Shown here: piece after piece, positions 10,263 through 19,106 of the stretch
Position numbering within the stretch: position 1 is the stretch's first letter
Layout: every line of letters begins with the position of its first letter
NCBI RefSeq assembly: GCF_048594095.1
Contig: NC_132812.1
Span: forward strand, 4,788,501-4,852,500
Source: Paramormyrops kingsleyae
Taxonomy: Eukaryota; Chordata; Actinopteri; Osteoglossiformes; Mormyridae
Length of the DNA: 64,000 bases
Direction of reading: 5' to 3'
The notes under the pieces: generated by a model
What the model was told of the DNA's origin: nothing
What the model saw: only the letters and a program-made list of their open reading frames with translations
Database searches by the model: none
Position numbers and translations under genes: made by a program

Positions 10263-10353
10263 GTGGCCCCCAAAGGCGCGCACACCGGGCGCGCCCGAGA
10301 GGAGGCGACGGACGGGACCGGGGAACAGGACCTGGAAGACAAGAACAAAACCA

Positions 10354-11424
10354 TCAACAAGACCAGGGAAACAGGACAGAGACACAGAACAGGAACAAAG
10401 ACGAGAAAAACGACAAGACCTGACAGAGAACAGGGAACGCAGACAGGCAGACAGAAAAGGGCGACACGGAGGGAACACCCACAGGCGACACGAAGGGGCC
10501 AGGAGTGAACAGAGGAGGAACAAAGGGACGAGGAACAGACACAGGCGGGACAAAGGGAGGAGGAGCAGACAGGGGAGACCAGACCGGAACGGAAGGGGGA
10601 CAAAGGGGAGCCCGAGGGAGCCCAGGCAGGCGACGGGCAGCGGCCGGAGGGGCCACAGGCGAGAGGGAGAAGGGAACAGAAGGGGACCACCCAGGGGCCA
10701 AGGGAACGGGACGAGGGAGTGACGGAGGGGACACGGAGGGAGCCGGAGGGAACACCAGTGAAGGCAGGCAGGAGGGGGAAGCCGCGGCAGGCGGAGGCGC
10801 GGCCGGAGCCAGGGAAGGCGCCGTCTGACGCCAAGCCGGAGCAGGGGGGCCCGGAGGTGGCCGACACGGAGCCGGATGCGGGACCGAGGACCGGCACCGC
10901 GGAACCAGGGGGGGACCCGGCGGAGACCGCCGACCCCGAGCCGGAGGACCTGCAGGCAGCCACCGAGCCACAGCCAGGGGCCGAACGGGCGAGCCAGGGG
11001 GCAGGGAGGGCGGGACCCGGACCCGACGCCTGTGTCCCCGTCCCTTACGGGACACTGAAAGGCGGGGTCCCAAGTGGCGTTGGCCTCGTCGGGGCAAGGG
11101 CGAGGGAGTCAGGAGGGAGGTGTCCGAGGGAGTAGGCTCGGGCAGAGCAGGGGGCGTGGCCGCAGGCGATGCAGCCGGAGCCGCGGGCGTGGGCTGGACT
11201 GGAGCGACGGCCTCAGACAGGGCCGCGGGCAGGACGGGAGAGACGGCCTCAGGCAGGGCCGCGGGCAGGACGGGAGAGACGGCCTCAGGCAGGGCCGCGG
11301 GCAGGACGGGCATTACTTGGCCAACAAGGGGCGTCATGGGGGGCGCCTCAGTCACTTGGCCAGAAGGGGGCGCCGCTGCGGGCACCACCATCATGCGGCC
11401 AGCAGGGGGCGCAACCGCAGCCAC
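10354..11424 (-). pseudogene. P/A-rich ORF of the old copy, C-terminal half
   Basis: About 356 residues of low-complexity Pro/Ala/Ser sequence with repeats of the 12-residue type SPVLPAALPEAV (three near-perfect 36-bp units at about 11200-11315). It ends in a hydrophobic Cys/Ser/Leu-rich tail (LCQVLSFFSSLFLFCVSVLF). It corresponds to the second frame of the young copy at 16086-17390. No enzyme motif is visible. Confidence 0.5.
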
Positions 11425-11490
11425 CTCAGGCCGTTCAGGCGCCGGCAGGACAGGCGAGACAAGCAGTTCAGGCGCCGGCAGGACAGGCGT

Positions 11491-12180
11491 TCAGGAGGGA
11501 GCGCCTCGGCGGGTGCCTCTGGCGTGCGGCCAGCAGGGGGCGCCGCAGCGGGCGCCGCCATCACGTGGCCAGCAGGGGGCACCGCAGCGGGCGCCGCCAT
11601 CACGCGGCCAGCAGGGCTGAGCGGTGGCAGCTGCAGGGACTGCATGCAGGTCATGCAGGACAGGCAGGTCATGCAGGACAGGCGGGTCAGGCAGGACAGG
11701 CGGGTCAGGCAGTGCCACGGGCCGTGCGGCGGCAGCAGCAACAGCAGGCAGTGCCGCGGGCAGAGCGGCGACAGCAGCAACAGCAGGCAGTGCCACGGGC
11801 AGAGCGGTGACAGCAGCAGCAGCAGGCGTTGCCGCGGGCAGGTCCGGAACGGGCGTCAGGAGGGGAGCCGAGCGACTAGGCGCTGCCCCTTTAAGGGCTT
11901 TGGAGACCCGGGGAATAGAGTCTCTCACGGCGCGCCCTAGACGCTCTGGCCGGTAACAGTAAGCCTCCAACGGAGGCGGCTGCTTTCCGTGGAAGCCAGG
12001 AAAGCGGGCAGAGGCGATGTCACCCCAGGCGGGCGATGAGCTGTCATGCTCCCTGGGTAGCTCCCAGGCGGGGAGCAGAGAGCAGGCTCCCAGGAAGAGT
12101 GTCGGGGTGGCTGCCTCTCCTTCTTGCCGCGTTCGGCGTTGCTTACGCCGGTTCCTTCTGGAGCTGGGGGGTGGAGCTGT
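11491..12180 (-). pseudogene. P/A-rich ORF of the old copy, middle part
   Basis: The minus-strand frame carries a basic patch (SRRNRRKQRRTRQEG), then ATPTLFLGACSLLPAWELP, PPPLEAYCYRPERLG and an Ala/Pro/Val repeat. These align in order with residues about 95-230 of the young ORF at 17318-18475. Upstream of about 12180 the minus-strand frame stops resembling the young copy. Confidence 0.65.
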
Positions 12181-12450
12181 AGGGGCGGACCTCTCGATCG
12201 ACGAAGAGGTGCTCCACTGGACCAACCTGTTGGAACTCCGCGACGATCCAGAGGCACGCCCGCTCGTAGAGGAGTGTTGGCAGCTCTTGAACAAGAGAGA
12301 CATTCTCGGTGAGAAACAGCTCCACGTAAGGGTGGAAGAACACCTTCGTCGGCTGAGGGAGAGAGCAGCTGTTTGGTTGTCCCCGCTGGGATATACCTCC
12401 TGGGAGCCGCCCCCCGACTCACCTTCAAGCGTCCTCTCCGTCCTGGGCAA
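12180..12450 (+). pseudogene. Inverted N-terminal segment of the P/A-rich ORF
   Basis: On the plus strand the frame reads DEEVLHWTNLLELRDDPEAR and later VEEHLRRLRE. This aligns without gaps to DEVLYWMSQPEVREDPRLW and VRDNLRLL of the young minus-strand ORF, about one residue in four identical with matching spacing. The segment is thus reversed relative to the rest of the old copy. The alignment was made by eye. Confidence 0.5.
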
Positions 12451-12595
12451 GACGGCTAGAGCAAAACGCGTCTTCCACAGCGCATTACTGAGCCCGCGGC
12501 CCGCGGCACTGCCTGACCCGCCTTTAAGCTTTTAATGCGCTGTGGAAGACGCGTTTTTTGCGCGGCGGTGGAGGCTGGAGCTCTAGCCGTCTTGC
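12447..12595. repeat. Two-block palindrome next to the inverted segment
   Basis: Outer arms at 12447-12462 (GCAAGACGGCTAGAGC) and 12580-12595 are exact inverse copies. Inner arms at 12464-12487 and 12533-12556 are exact over 24 bases. The 45-base centre is GC-rich. No target duplication flanks it. A further perfect 11-bp palindrome (CATCTGGTTAA, 4-base loop) overlaps its right edge at 12595-12620. Confidence 0.85.
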
Positions 12596-12620
12596 ATCTG
12601 GTTAAAACATTAACCAGATG

Positions 12621-15600
12621 TACAGGAATTAGGGTAAATAATGCCCATGTCCATAACTAAGGGGAACATTTTTTTAGCTTCCTTTCCCTTCATTTTAGCC
12701 CAGCAGGCAAAGGAAAAAGACTTCCTTCTTGAAACACAAGGAACAACGGACAGGTTAAGAATTTTGGTTCATGAATAAAGAACTTATTTTTAAAAATTAA
12801 ATAGAATATGGGTACACAAGATTGACATACACCCCAATTTCATTATATTTTCTAAAAAAATCTATTCAGCAATACCATTGGGAAAAACCTTACGTAAGAT
12901 TACTGTTAAGTACAGGACTAAAAGCAACAAAGAAACACAGATGCAAATATTACAATCGGCAATGCAAAATGGTTTAAACACCACAATAAAGCGACGACTG
13001 AATTACAAATATAAACATTGATGACCCATCTCACAATATGTGATCAATGCATGATGATACACGACGTCCACACCCTGAATCACGCAATCATGGTCTGCCG
13101 CAAAATGTGAATAGTAGCGGAAGTTACATTTTCGGTAGGTGTAACATTTTCGGTAGTGACAGCTATGCACACATATCTTCCGGATTCTCCTATACGGGCA
13201 AATCAACTTCCGGTTTCTATATGCCTGTCAAAAGGCCGAATGATAAGGTTCTCTTTTACACTCTTTAATCCTTCGGGTTATCTATCTTTTAACAGTAGTG
13301 CCATATTCCTTTGTCACCATTAACCCAATACCCCATTAAATAGTTTTACTTTCTCTACCCTCTTATTAACAGTTTTAAATTCTGAAATGTTCTTTCACCC
13401 CAGAAATGTCTCAGTAAAGTATATTTCAATCCAATTCCTCTTTCAGGTTCATCTGGAGTGGAGATGACATCCTCAGACCCTGAAACAGCAAAGACATGTA
13501 AACAGTTATTTGCAAGTCATGGAGTACACTGGTATTTTAACACAAAAGGTTTGTCATACCTCGATCCAATACAGTACCATTCTGAGGCCATGATGCCGGC
13601 ACATGGGGAAAGTGTCGGATGGGGAGGAGCAATTTCCTCCTGTATGGCCTCAGATGCTACAATAGGAATTTAAACCAATTCACAGTGTAAGACAAAACTA
13701 AATACTCCCATTAACAGTAACAGCTTCAGTACAGGACATTTGGCATACATGTTAGAGTACCTGTTTGATTTGTCAATGGGATCTCCATGGCGTCAGCTGA
13801 CGCCATGAAACTTGGGTTTCTTAATTTTTCCATGAATATATTATTATTACCTATTTTTATACTTTATCGTTGTTTTCTGAGTTGGTCACTATGCTTTTTC
13901 GAGACGGCGGTTGTATTTTGTGTTTGCAAGGCAAGTTATTTGCATACGCAGTCAACATTAATCAGATTTGCAAGACCCAACCCCAAGCACCGAAGTAGAA
14001 AATGAGTACTCCAATGGGTTCAGTATTTTGGTACTGGTACTGGGCTCAAAATCAAAGGAAAATGGCCTGCACTGATATTTTTACCAAAAGTTCAGTACCT
14101 GGTGCAGTGGAAAACAATACATTTATTGGCACCACTTTCAATTTCCCAAGAGATATGAATCTGAATGGAAAATATAAGTAATGCAGTGAACTAATGCACT
14201 GGTGCTATACAGTGAGTATTCATGCATTTTGGTGTAATTGCTCTTAATGTCTTGTTATGGGCATGTACCTCTTGGCATGTTTCATTAATACAGATGAAAG
14301 CATGATTCCCAGAAGAAGCAAAACAAATCGCATTGTTTCTATGGGGCCAAGGCACTTTATTCATCACCAGCCATTAGACCAGCCAAGAAAATCACTCATG
14401 GTGTTGTTTTATAATTAAGTTCTGTTTAATCCATTTACCACTGCTGCGCATGCATGCTTCTGAAATGGGAAATCTAGACTCCTATTTATAACCTTCTTCG
14501 ATTCTGAATCACTCCTGATTTTGGAAGGGGTGCTTGGTTGTTGCAGAGGACTGGTATATCCTTAATGTGTTTCCTTATACTATGAAATGTTGGGCTTGAA
14601 TGATTAATCATCCATAACCCCTGGATGAAAATATGCACAGAATAATAATAGATGATAATAGATGGCTGAAGTTATGAGGTGCCTTACCATTCATTGATCT
14701 TTGGTTGATCAGTCACGTCATCCCCCTTCTAAATACAATTACAGGGTTCTGTCACACCTGTCCTATTTTTTTAATCAGATGGTTGAGCCTAGTCTGTGTG
14801 ATCCTGCTCTAAGGCAATAGTTGGTTCAGAGTCTAGATTGTGGGGTTTGTTGGTATTTTAGTCTTGGGTCACTGGCACTCAGTTACGTGCACACTAAGAA
14901 AATCTAATTATTGTGTTTTAGTCCAACTGAAAAAGGACTCTTACAGTGCATGTAAACATCTTAGTCTGACTGAACGCAAACTAAATCGAATTTCTCTAAA
15001 TCGGACTAAGATTCCCAGATAATGCTATTGGGAATTGATTTACTCCTGCATGTATACAGTACACTCAGTTGGACTCTAATTGGACTAGGCGTTTTATGCA
15101 TGCTCCACAGATATCAAACCAAAAGTATGGTACTTAAAGGTGTAAAGACTGGTACCGGTGCTGTATGACATTACAACGCAAGGTAGAGTTTCTTTGTACT
15201 GAATTTGAAAAATGGCTGTAGTAGGACTGGACAACATGCAATATTAATACCAACATCACATGTTATGGACATGCAATTCTTATATCGCTAATCAGCTAGA
15301 TTAAGATAAGGCTTTTTAATTCTTACCTTCAGTTTGGTAAGCATATTATAGCACAGGGAGTTTAAGTCTCACTAAAACATTTTTACTCTGTCATACGAAA
15401 AAGAAACCTAGCAAGTTTTGCAATTTTAATAATTATTCATTTTCAAGATAATCTAGTATTTGTTTAAAAATCAGTTTACCTCCACTGCTTTTGCATGAGC
15501 TTTGCATGTGTTCTCCGAGACAATCATAATCATTTTCATCCATTTTCATCCTTGCCATTTCTCCTAGACAGATTTATTACAACAAAATCACATTGCAATA

Positions 15601-15722
15601 TCTCAAAAATGTCTAATATCGTGCCAGGGCCAGAGTGGGACTCATTTTCAGTCCTGGAGTTTCATGCCTCAGACCGGCCCACTTTAGATCACGACCTATT
15701 ATTATTAAAATCATGTAATTAT
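12621..15722. other. AT-rich non-coding sequence
   Basis: About 3.1 kb in which no gene, RNA or repeat family is recognised. Open frames are short and lack motifs. A short direct repeat of ACATTTTCGGTAG occurs near 13125-13155. Confidence 0.5.
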
Positions 15723-15989
15723 TGTCACGGCTGTGGGGCAGGCGAGCAGGAAAGCATGCAAGCTGAGCCGTGACGTCGGACAAACAGGGTTTAATGGTAA
15801 TGGGATGGCTGACAGGCACGAACACCAAGACAATACAATGGCAAGTCTGGGGAAGACTGACTCAGACGAGGACTAAATACAAAAGACAAGCTAGACTTAA
15901 TAGGACACAGGCGATCACAATCAGGGCTGAACACGAGGTAACGAGGTGGGCGTGGCACACATTAGGATCGAACGGAGCAGGGTGTGACA
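15723..15989 (-). repeat. 3' LTR of the P/A element
   Basis: 267 bp, on the minus strand starting TGTCACACCC and ending CGTGACA. It contains GTATTTAGTCC as TATA-like box and ATTAAACC as likely poly(A) region. It differs from the 5' LTR by a G at 15841 (plus strand). Confidence 0.92.
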
Positions 15990-16000
15990 GAACCCCCCCC
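15990..16000 (-). other. Polypurine tract
   Basis: On the minus strand an eight-G run (TTTGGGGGGGGTTC) lies directly upstream of the 3' LTR, where plus-strand DNA synthesis is primed in LTR retrotransposons. The gypsy remnant at 3565-5508 has a similar G-run before its LTR. Confidence 0.75.
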
Positions 16001-16085
16001 AAAGGCACGCACACCGGGCGCGCCAGAGGAGAGGCGACGGACGAGACGAACTGGGAAAACAGGACCTGGAAAACAAAGCAGAACG

Positions 16086-17390
16086 TCAACCAAAAACAGG
16101 GAACAGAACGGAGACGCAGAACAAGAACAGGGACGAGAAGAAGGACAAGACACGACACAGAACAGGGAAGGCAGACAGGCAGACAAGGAAGGGAGACACA
16201 GAAGAAGGGGAGAAAGGTGGAACAAAAGGGCCAGGAGTGAACGAAGGAGACAGAGAGGGACGAGGAGCAGAGACAGGCGGGACAAACGGAAAGGGAGGAG
16301 GAACAAGGGGAGCACGAGGGAGCCCAGGCGGGCGACGGGCAGCGGCCGGAGGGGCCGCAGGGGAGAGGGAGGAGGGAGCAGGAGGGGACCACCCAGGGGC
16401 CAAGGGAATAGGACGAGGGAGTGACGGAGGGGACACGGAGGGAGCAGGAGGGAACACCAGGGAAGGCAGGCAGGAGGGGGAAGCCGCAGCAGGCGGAGGC
16501 GCAGCCGGAGCCGGCGAAGGCGCCGTCCGACGCTCAGCCGGAGCAGGGGGGCCCGGAGGCGGCCGACATGGACCCGGAGGCGGGACCGAGGACCGGCACC
16601 GAGGATCCAGGGAGGGACCCGGAGGGGACCGCCGACCCTGAGCCGGAGGACCCGCAGGCAGCCACCGAGCCACCGCCAGGGGCAGAACGGGCGAGCCAGG
16701 GGGCAGGGCGGGCGGGACCCGGGCCCTACGCCTATGTCCCTTTCCCTTGCTGGATACTGAGAGGCGGGGTCCTGGGGGGCGTCGGCCTTGCCGGGGTAAG
16801 GGCGAGGGAGTCAGAGCCTCCCTGGGGGCAACAGGCGTGGCCGTAGGCAGGGCAGCCAGGGCCGCGGGCAGGTTGGGAGAGGCGGCCTCGGACAGGGCCG
16901 CGGGCAGGACGGGAGATGCCGCCTCGGACAGGGCCGCGGGCAGGACGGGAGATGCGGCCTCGGGCAGGGCCGCGGGCAGGACGGGAGAGGCGGCCGCGGG
17001 CAGGACGGGAGAGGCGGCCTCGGGCAGGGCCGCGGGCAGGACGGGAGAGGCGGCCTCGGGCAGGGCCGCGGGCAGGACGGGAGAGGCGGCCACGGAAGGG
17101 GCCGTGGGCGTGTGGCCAGCAGGGGGCGCCTCGACGGGCACCTCAGGCAGAGCGGAGGCAGCTGCAGGCGTACGGTCAGCAGGGGGCGCCTCGGCGGGCG
17201 CCGCCAGCCCGCGACCAGCAGGGAGCGCCACAGCGGGCGCCACCATCACACGGCCAGCAGGGGGCGCAACCGCGGCCACCTCAGACAGTTCAGGTGCCGG
17301 CAGGACGGGCGCCGCCGTCACGTGGCCAGCAAGGGGCACCTCGGAGGGCACCTCGGGTGTGCGGCCAGCAGGGGGCGCCTCGGCGGGCAC
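16086..17390 (-). CDS. P/A-rich ORF B of the LTR element
   Basis: About 434 residues, almost wholly Pro, Ala, Ser, Val and Arg. The N-terminal part has repeats of the form APPAGR-T/V-P, then about seven copies of the 12-residue unit SPVLPAALPEAA. The middle is Pro/Arg-rich, and the C-terminus is hydrophobic with clustered Ser/Leu/Cys (LCRVLSFFSSLFLFCVSVLF), which could be a membrane segment. It overlaps ORF A by 73 bases in another frame, so it may be the second half of one protein after a single frameshift. No known domain is recognised, and its function is unknown. Confidence 0.45.
   Translation of the reverse strand: MPAEAPPAGRTPEVPSEVPLAGHVTAAPVLPAPELSEVAAVAPPAGRVMVAPAVALPAGRGLAAPAEAPPADRTPAAASALPEVPVEAPPAGHTPTAPSVAASPVLPAALPEAASPVLPAALPEAASPVLPAAASPVLPAALPEAASPVLPAALSEAASPVLPAALSEAASPNLPAALAALPTATPVAPREALTPSPLPRQGRRPPGPRLSVSSKGKGHRRRARVPPALPPGSPVLPLAVARWLPAGPPAQGRRSPPGPSLDPRCRSSVPPPGPCRPPPGPPAPAERRTAPSPAPAAPPPAAASPSCLPSLVFPPAPSVSPPSLPRPIPLAPGWSPPAPSSLSPAAPPAAARRPPGLPRAPLVPPPFPFVPPVSAPRPSLSPSFTPGPFVPPFSPSSVSPFLVCLSAFPVLCRVLSFFSSLFLFCVSVLFPVFG
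16853..17095 (-). repeat. 36-bp tandem repeat coding SPVLPAALPEAA
   Basis: Roughly seven units of GC-rich 36-bp sequence (plus strand GGCCGCGGGCAGGACGGGAG and flanks), one of them shortened. The period is a multiple of three, so the reading frame is kept. The old copy has three units at about 11200-11315, which shows expansion or loss since divergence. Confidence 0.8.
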
Positions 17391-18475
17391 CTCAGTCGGA
17401 GCAGAGCTGCAGGCAAAGCGGCGGCCACAGCAGCAGGTGTAGCCACTGTCTGGGCAGGCGGGTCAGGCAGGACAGGCGGGTCAGGCAGGACAGGCGGGTC
17501 AGGCGGTGCCGCTGGCAAAGCGGCAGTAGCTGCAGCAGGCGGTGCCGCTGGCAAAGCGGCAGAAGCTGCAGCAAGCGGTGCCGCGGGCAGAGCGGCAGAA
17601 GCTGCAGCAGGCAGGACAGGCAGTTCAGGTGCCGGCAGGGAGGCGGCAGCTGCAGCAGGCGGTGCCGCGGGCAGAGAGGCGGCAGCTGCAGCAGGCGGTG
17701 CTGCAGGCAGATCGGCGGCAGCTTCAGCAGGCAGCGCAGCCGCGGGCAGATCGGCGGCAGCAGCAGGCAGCGCAGCCGCGCGCAGATCGGCGGCAGCAGC
17801 AGGCAGCGCAGCCGCGCGCAGATCGGCGGCAGCAGCAGGCAGTGCCGCGGGCAGGTCCGGAGCATGCAGGTCTGGCACCAGCGGCAGGAGAAGCGCAGAG
17901 CGAGTAGGCGTTGCTTCTTTGAGGGCTCTCGGCACCCGGGGAATAGCGTCCCTAATCGCGCGTATCCCACCTTGCCCCAGGCGCGCCGGCCGGTAGTTGT
18001 ACGCCTCCAATGGAGGCGGCTTCTCCGGGTGTGCGCTGGTCAGGTGGGTAGCGACGGGGTCATCCCAGGCGGGCGGTGAGCATTCGCGCTCACTGGCGAA
18101 CTCTCCGGCAGGCAGTAGATAGCAGGCTCCCAGGAAGAGAGTCGGGGCAGCCTTCTTTCCTTTGCCCCTTCGCCTCTTCTTTTTGCGGCTGGGGCTGGTC
18201 GGTGGAGGCAGGGTGGCCTCCGGAATGGGGGGCCTCTGGATTTGCCTCTCCATGAAGCCTTCGACCAGCAGCCGCAGGTTGTCACGCACGTCGTCAATGA
18301 CGTGCGCGCCTGTTAATGCAGTCATCCCCTGTAGCAGGCGACCGCTCTCGCTGGCTAGCTGCCACAGCCTAGGGTCCTCGCGGACCTCGGGCTGTGACAT
18401 CCAATACAGCACCTCGTCCAGCAGCTTGAGGCGGCTGTCCTCAAACTGCGGAGATGCGTTCGGGAGACTTGTCAT
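17318..18475 (-). CDS. P/A-rich ORF A of the LTR element
   Basis: 385 residues if started at the ATG two bases after the 5' LTR. Residues 15-75 are predicted helical and charged (LLDEVLYWMSQPEVREDPRL). Residues 97-108 are a Lys/Arg patch (RKKKRRRGKGKK) that could bind RNA or direct nuclear entry. Next come PTLFLGACYLLPAGEF and PPPLEAYNYRPARLG. From about residue 200 on there are Ala/Pro repeats (LPAAAADLRAA type, then PPVLPD units). It sits where gag belongs, but no capsid or zinc-knuckle motif is seen. The family was not recognised; a gag-derived or captured origin are both possible. Confidence 0.55.
   Translation of the reverse strand: MTSLPNASPQFEDSRLKLLDEVLYWMSQPEVREDPRLWQLASESGRLLQGMTALTGAHVIDDVRDNLRLLVEGFMERQIQRPPIPEATLPPPTSPSRKKKRRRGKGKKAAPTLFLGACYLLPAGEFASERECSPPAWDDPVATHLTSAHPEKPPPLEAYNYRPARLGQGGIRAIRDAIPRVPRALKEATPTRSALLLPLVPDLHAPDLPAALPAAAADLRAAALPAAAADLRAAALPAAAADLPAAALPAEAAADLPAAPPAAAAASLPAAPPAAAAASLPAPELPVLPAAASAALPAAPLAAASAALPAAPPAAATAALPAAPPDPPVLPDPPVLPDPPAQTVATPAAVAAALPAALLRLRCPPRRPLLAAHPRCPPRCPLLAT
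17690..17855 (-). repeat. 33-bp tandem repeat coding LPAAAADLRAA
   Basis: Units built on CGGCGGCAGCAGCAGGCAGC repeat about every 33 bases, three of them nearly identical at 17750-17850. The period keeps the frame of ORF A. Diverged relatives of the unit continue to about 17520. Confidence 0.75.
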
Positions 18476-18476
18476 T
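18465..18476 (-). promoter_or_regulatory. Putative self-primer binding site
   Basis: On the minus strand AATGACAAGTCT starts one base after the 5' LTR. It is the exact reverse complement of AGACTTGTCATT inside the same LTR (plus coordinates 18592-18603). That 12-mer lies about 31 bases downstream of the TATA-like TATTTAG, so it should be at the 5' end of the transcript. This is the layout of Tf1/sushi-type self-priming. No match to a tRNA 3' end was recognised. The ATG of ORF A (18475) is within the site. Confidence 0.65.
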
Positions 18477-18477
18477 C

Positions 18478-18744
18478 TGTCACGGCTGTGGGGCAGGCGA
18501 GCAGGAAAGCATGCAAGCTGAGCCGTGACGTCGGACAAACAGGGTTTAATGGTAATGGGATGGCTGACAGGCACGAACACCAAGACAATACAATGACAAG
18601 TCTGGGGAAGACTGACTCAGACGAGGACTAAATACAAAAGACAAGCTAGACTTAATAGGACACAGGCGATCACAATCAGGGCTGAACACGAGGTAACGAG
18701 GTGGGCGTGGCACACATTAGGATCGAACGGAGCAGGGTGTGACA
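18478..18744 (-). repeat. 5' LTR and promoter of the P/A element
   Basis: 267 bp, starting TGTCACACCC on the minus strand. TATTTAGTCC is a TATA-like box, with the predicted RNA start near AGACTTGTCATT. It should drive the P/A ORFs. Confidence 0.9.
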
Positions 18745-18863
18745 ATTATAACCTTACATGTTAAGTCTACAATAGCGCACTGTCCTGTAAAGCCTTGTAA
18801 TTCAGTGTATTTTTCTAAAATATTTCCAATTCAGTGCAAGTAAAGGTTGCTTCACAATGTAGA

Positions 18864-19101
18864 TGTCATGCCCCGCTCGTCCTACCCTCTTGTCGGCCAC
18901 CCCCCTCATCTACCCCGTGTGGATTCCCCATGTTCACCAGCTGTTTCTCGTTGTTGTGATTAGTCCTGTGTATTTCAGTCCGCGTTCGAGTATGTTTCCC
19001 CAGTCCTGTCATTGATGTTGCATGTTGCCAGTGTCCTGTGGTCGTGTAATTCCTAGTAAATCCCTAGTAAACTCCCTGCTCCTGCTTCCCAGTCCCGCGT
19101 T
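18864..19101 (+). repeat. Solo LTR, related to the P/A element LTR
   Basis: It starts TGTCATGCCCC and has TGTATTTCAGTCC followed by CCCCAGTCCTGTCATTG, the same core as the LTRs at 15723 and 18478. It is flanked by GTAGA at 18859-18863 and 19102-19106. The terminal CA seems lost. Confidence 0.75.
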
Positions 19102-19106
19102 GTAGA

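Larger units (their letters stand above)
10263..12450 (-). mobile_element. P/A-rich retroelement, old rearranged copy without LTRs
   Basis: This GC-rich island is homologous to the inside of the element at 15723-18744. Both begin with AAAGGC-CGCACACCGGGCGC, and both encode on the minus strand a protein with PTLFLGAC-LLPA, a PPPLEAY-YRP motif and long Pro/Ala repeats. Neither LTR is present. The part coding for the N-terminal domain (about 12180-12450) reads on the opposite strand, pointing to an inversion. The frames are broken, so the copy is dead. Confidence 0.75.
15723..18744 (-). mobile_element. Complete non-autonomous LTR retrotransposon with P/A-rich ORFs
   Basis: A 3022-bp element bounded by two 267-bp LTRs and a perfect 5-bp target duplication, ATTAT, at 15718-15722 and 18745-18749. 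The coding strand is minus: a 5' LTR at 18478-18744, two overlapping P/A-rich frames, an eight-G polypurine tract at about 15992-15999 and a 3' LTR at 15723-15989. The LTRs differ at one position I could find (15841 versus 18596), so insertion is recent. No protease, reverse transcriptase, RNase H or integrase is encoded. Mobility must come from another element, most likely a Ty3/gypsy chromovirus with related LTRs. Confidence 0.9.

Noticed and set aside
10241..12535. Many long plus-strand open frames in the GC-rich island
   Set aside because: GC-rich repeats lack stop codons in several frames at once. The minus strand carries the conserved motifs shared with the other copy; the plus frames do not, except the inverted 12180-12450 segment.
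13458..13673. 71-residue plus-strand frame
   Set aside because: Short, with no family resemblance or conserved context.
15770..18079. Long plus-strand open frames (up to 387 residues) in the LTR element
   Set aside because: Same reason: shadow frames of GC-rich repeats. LTR promoter direction, polypurine tract position and primer site all point to the minus strand.
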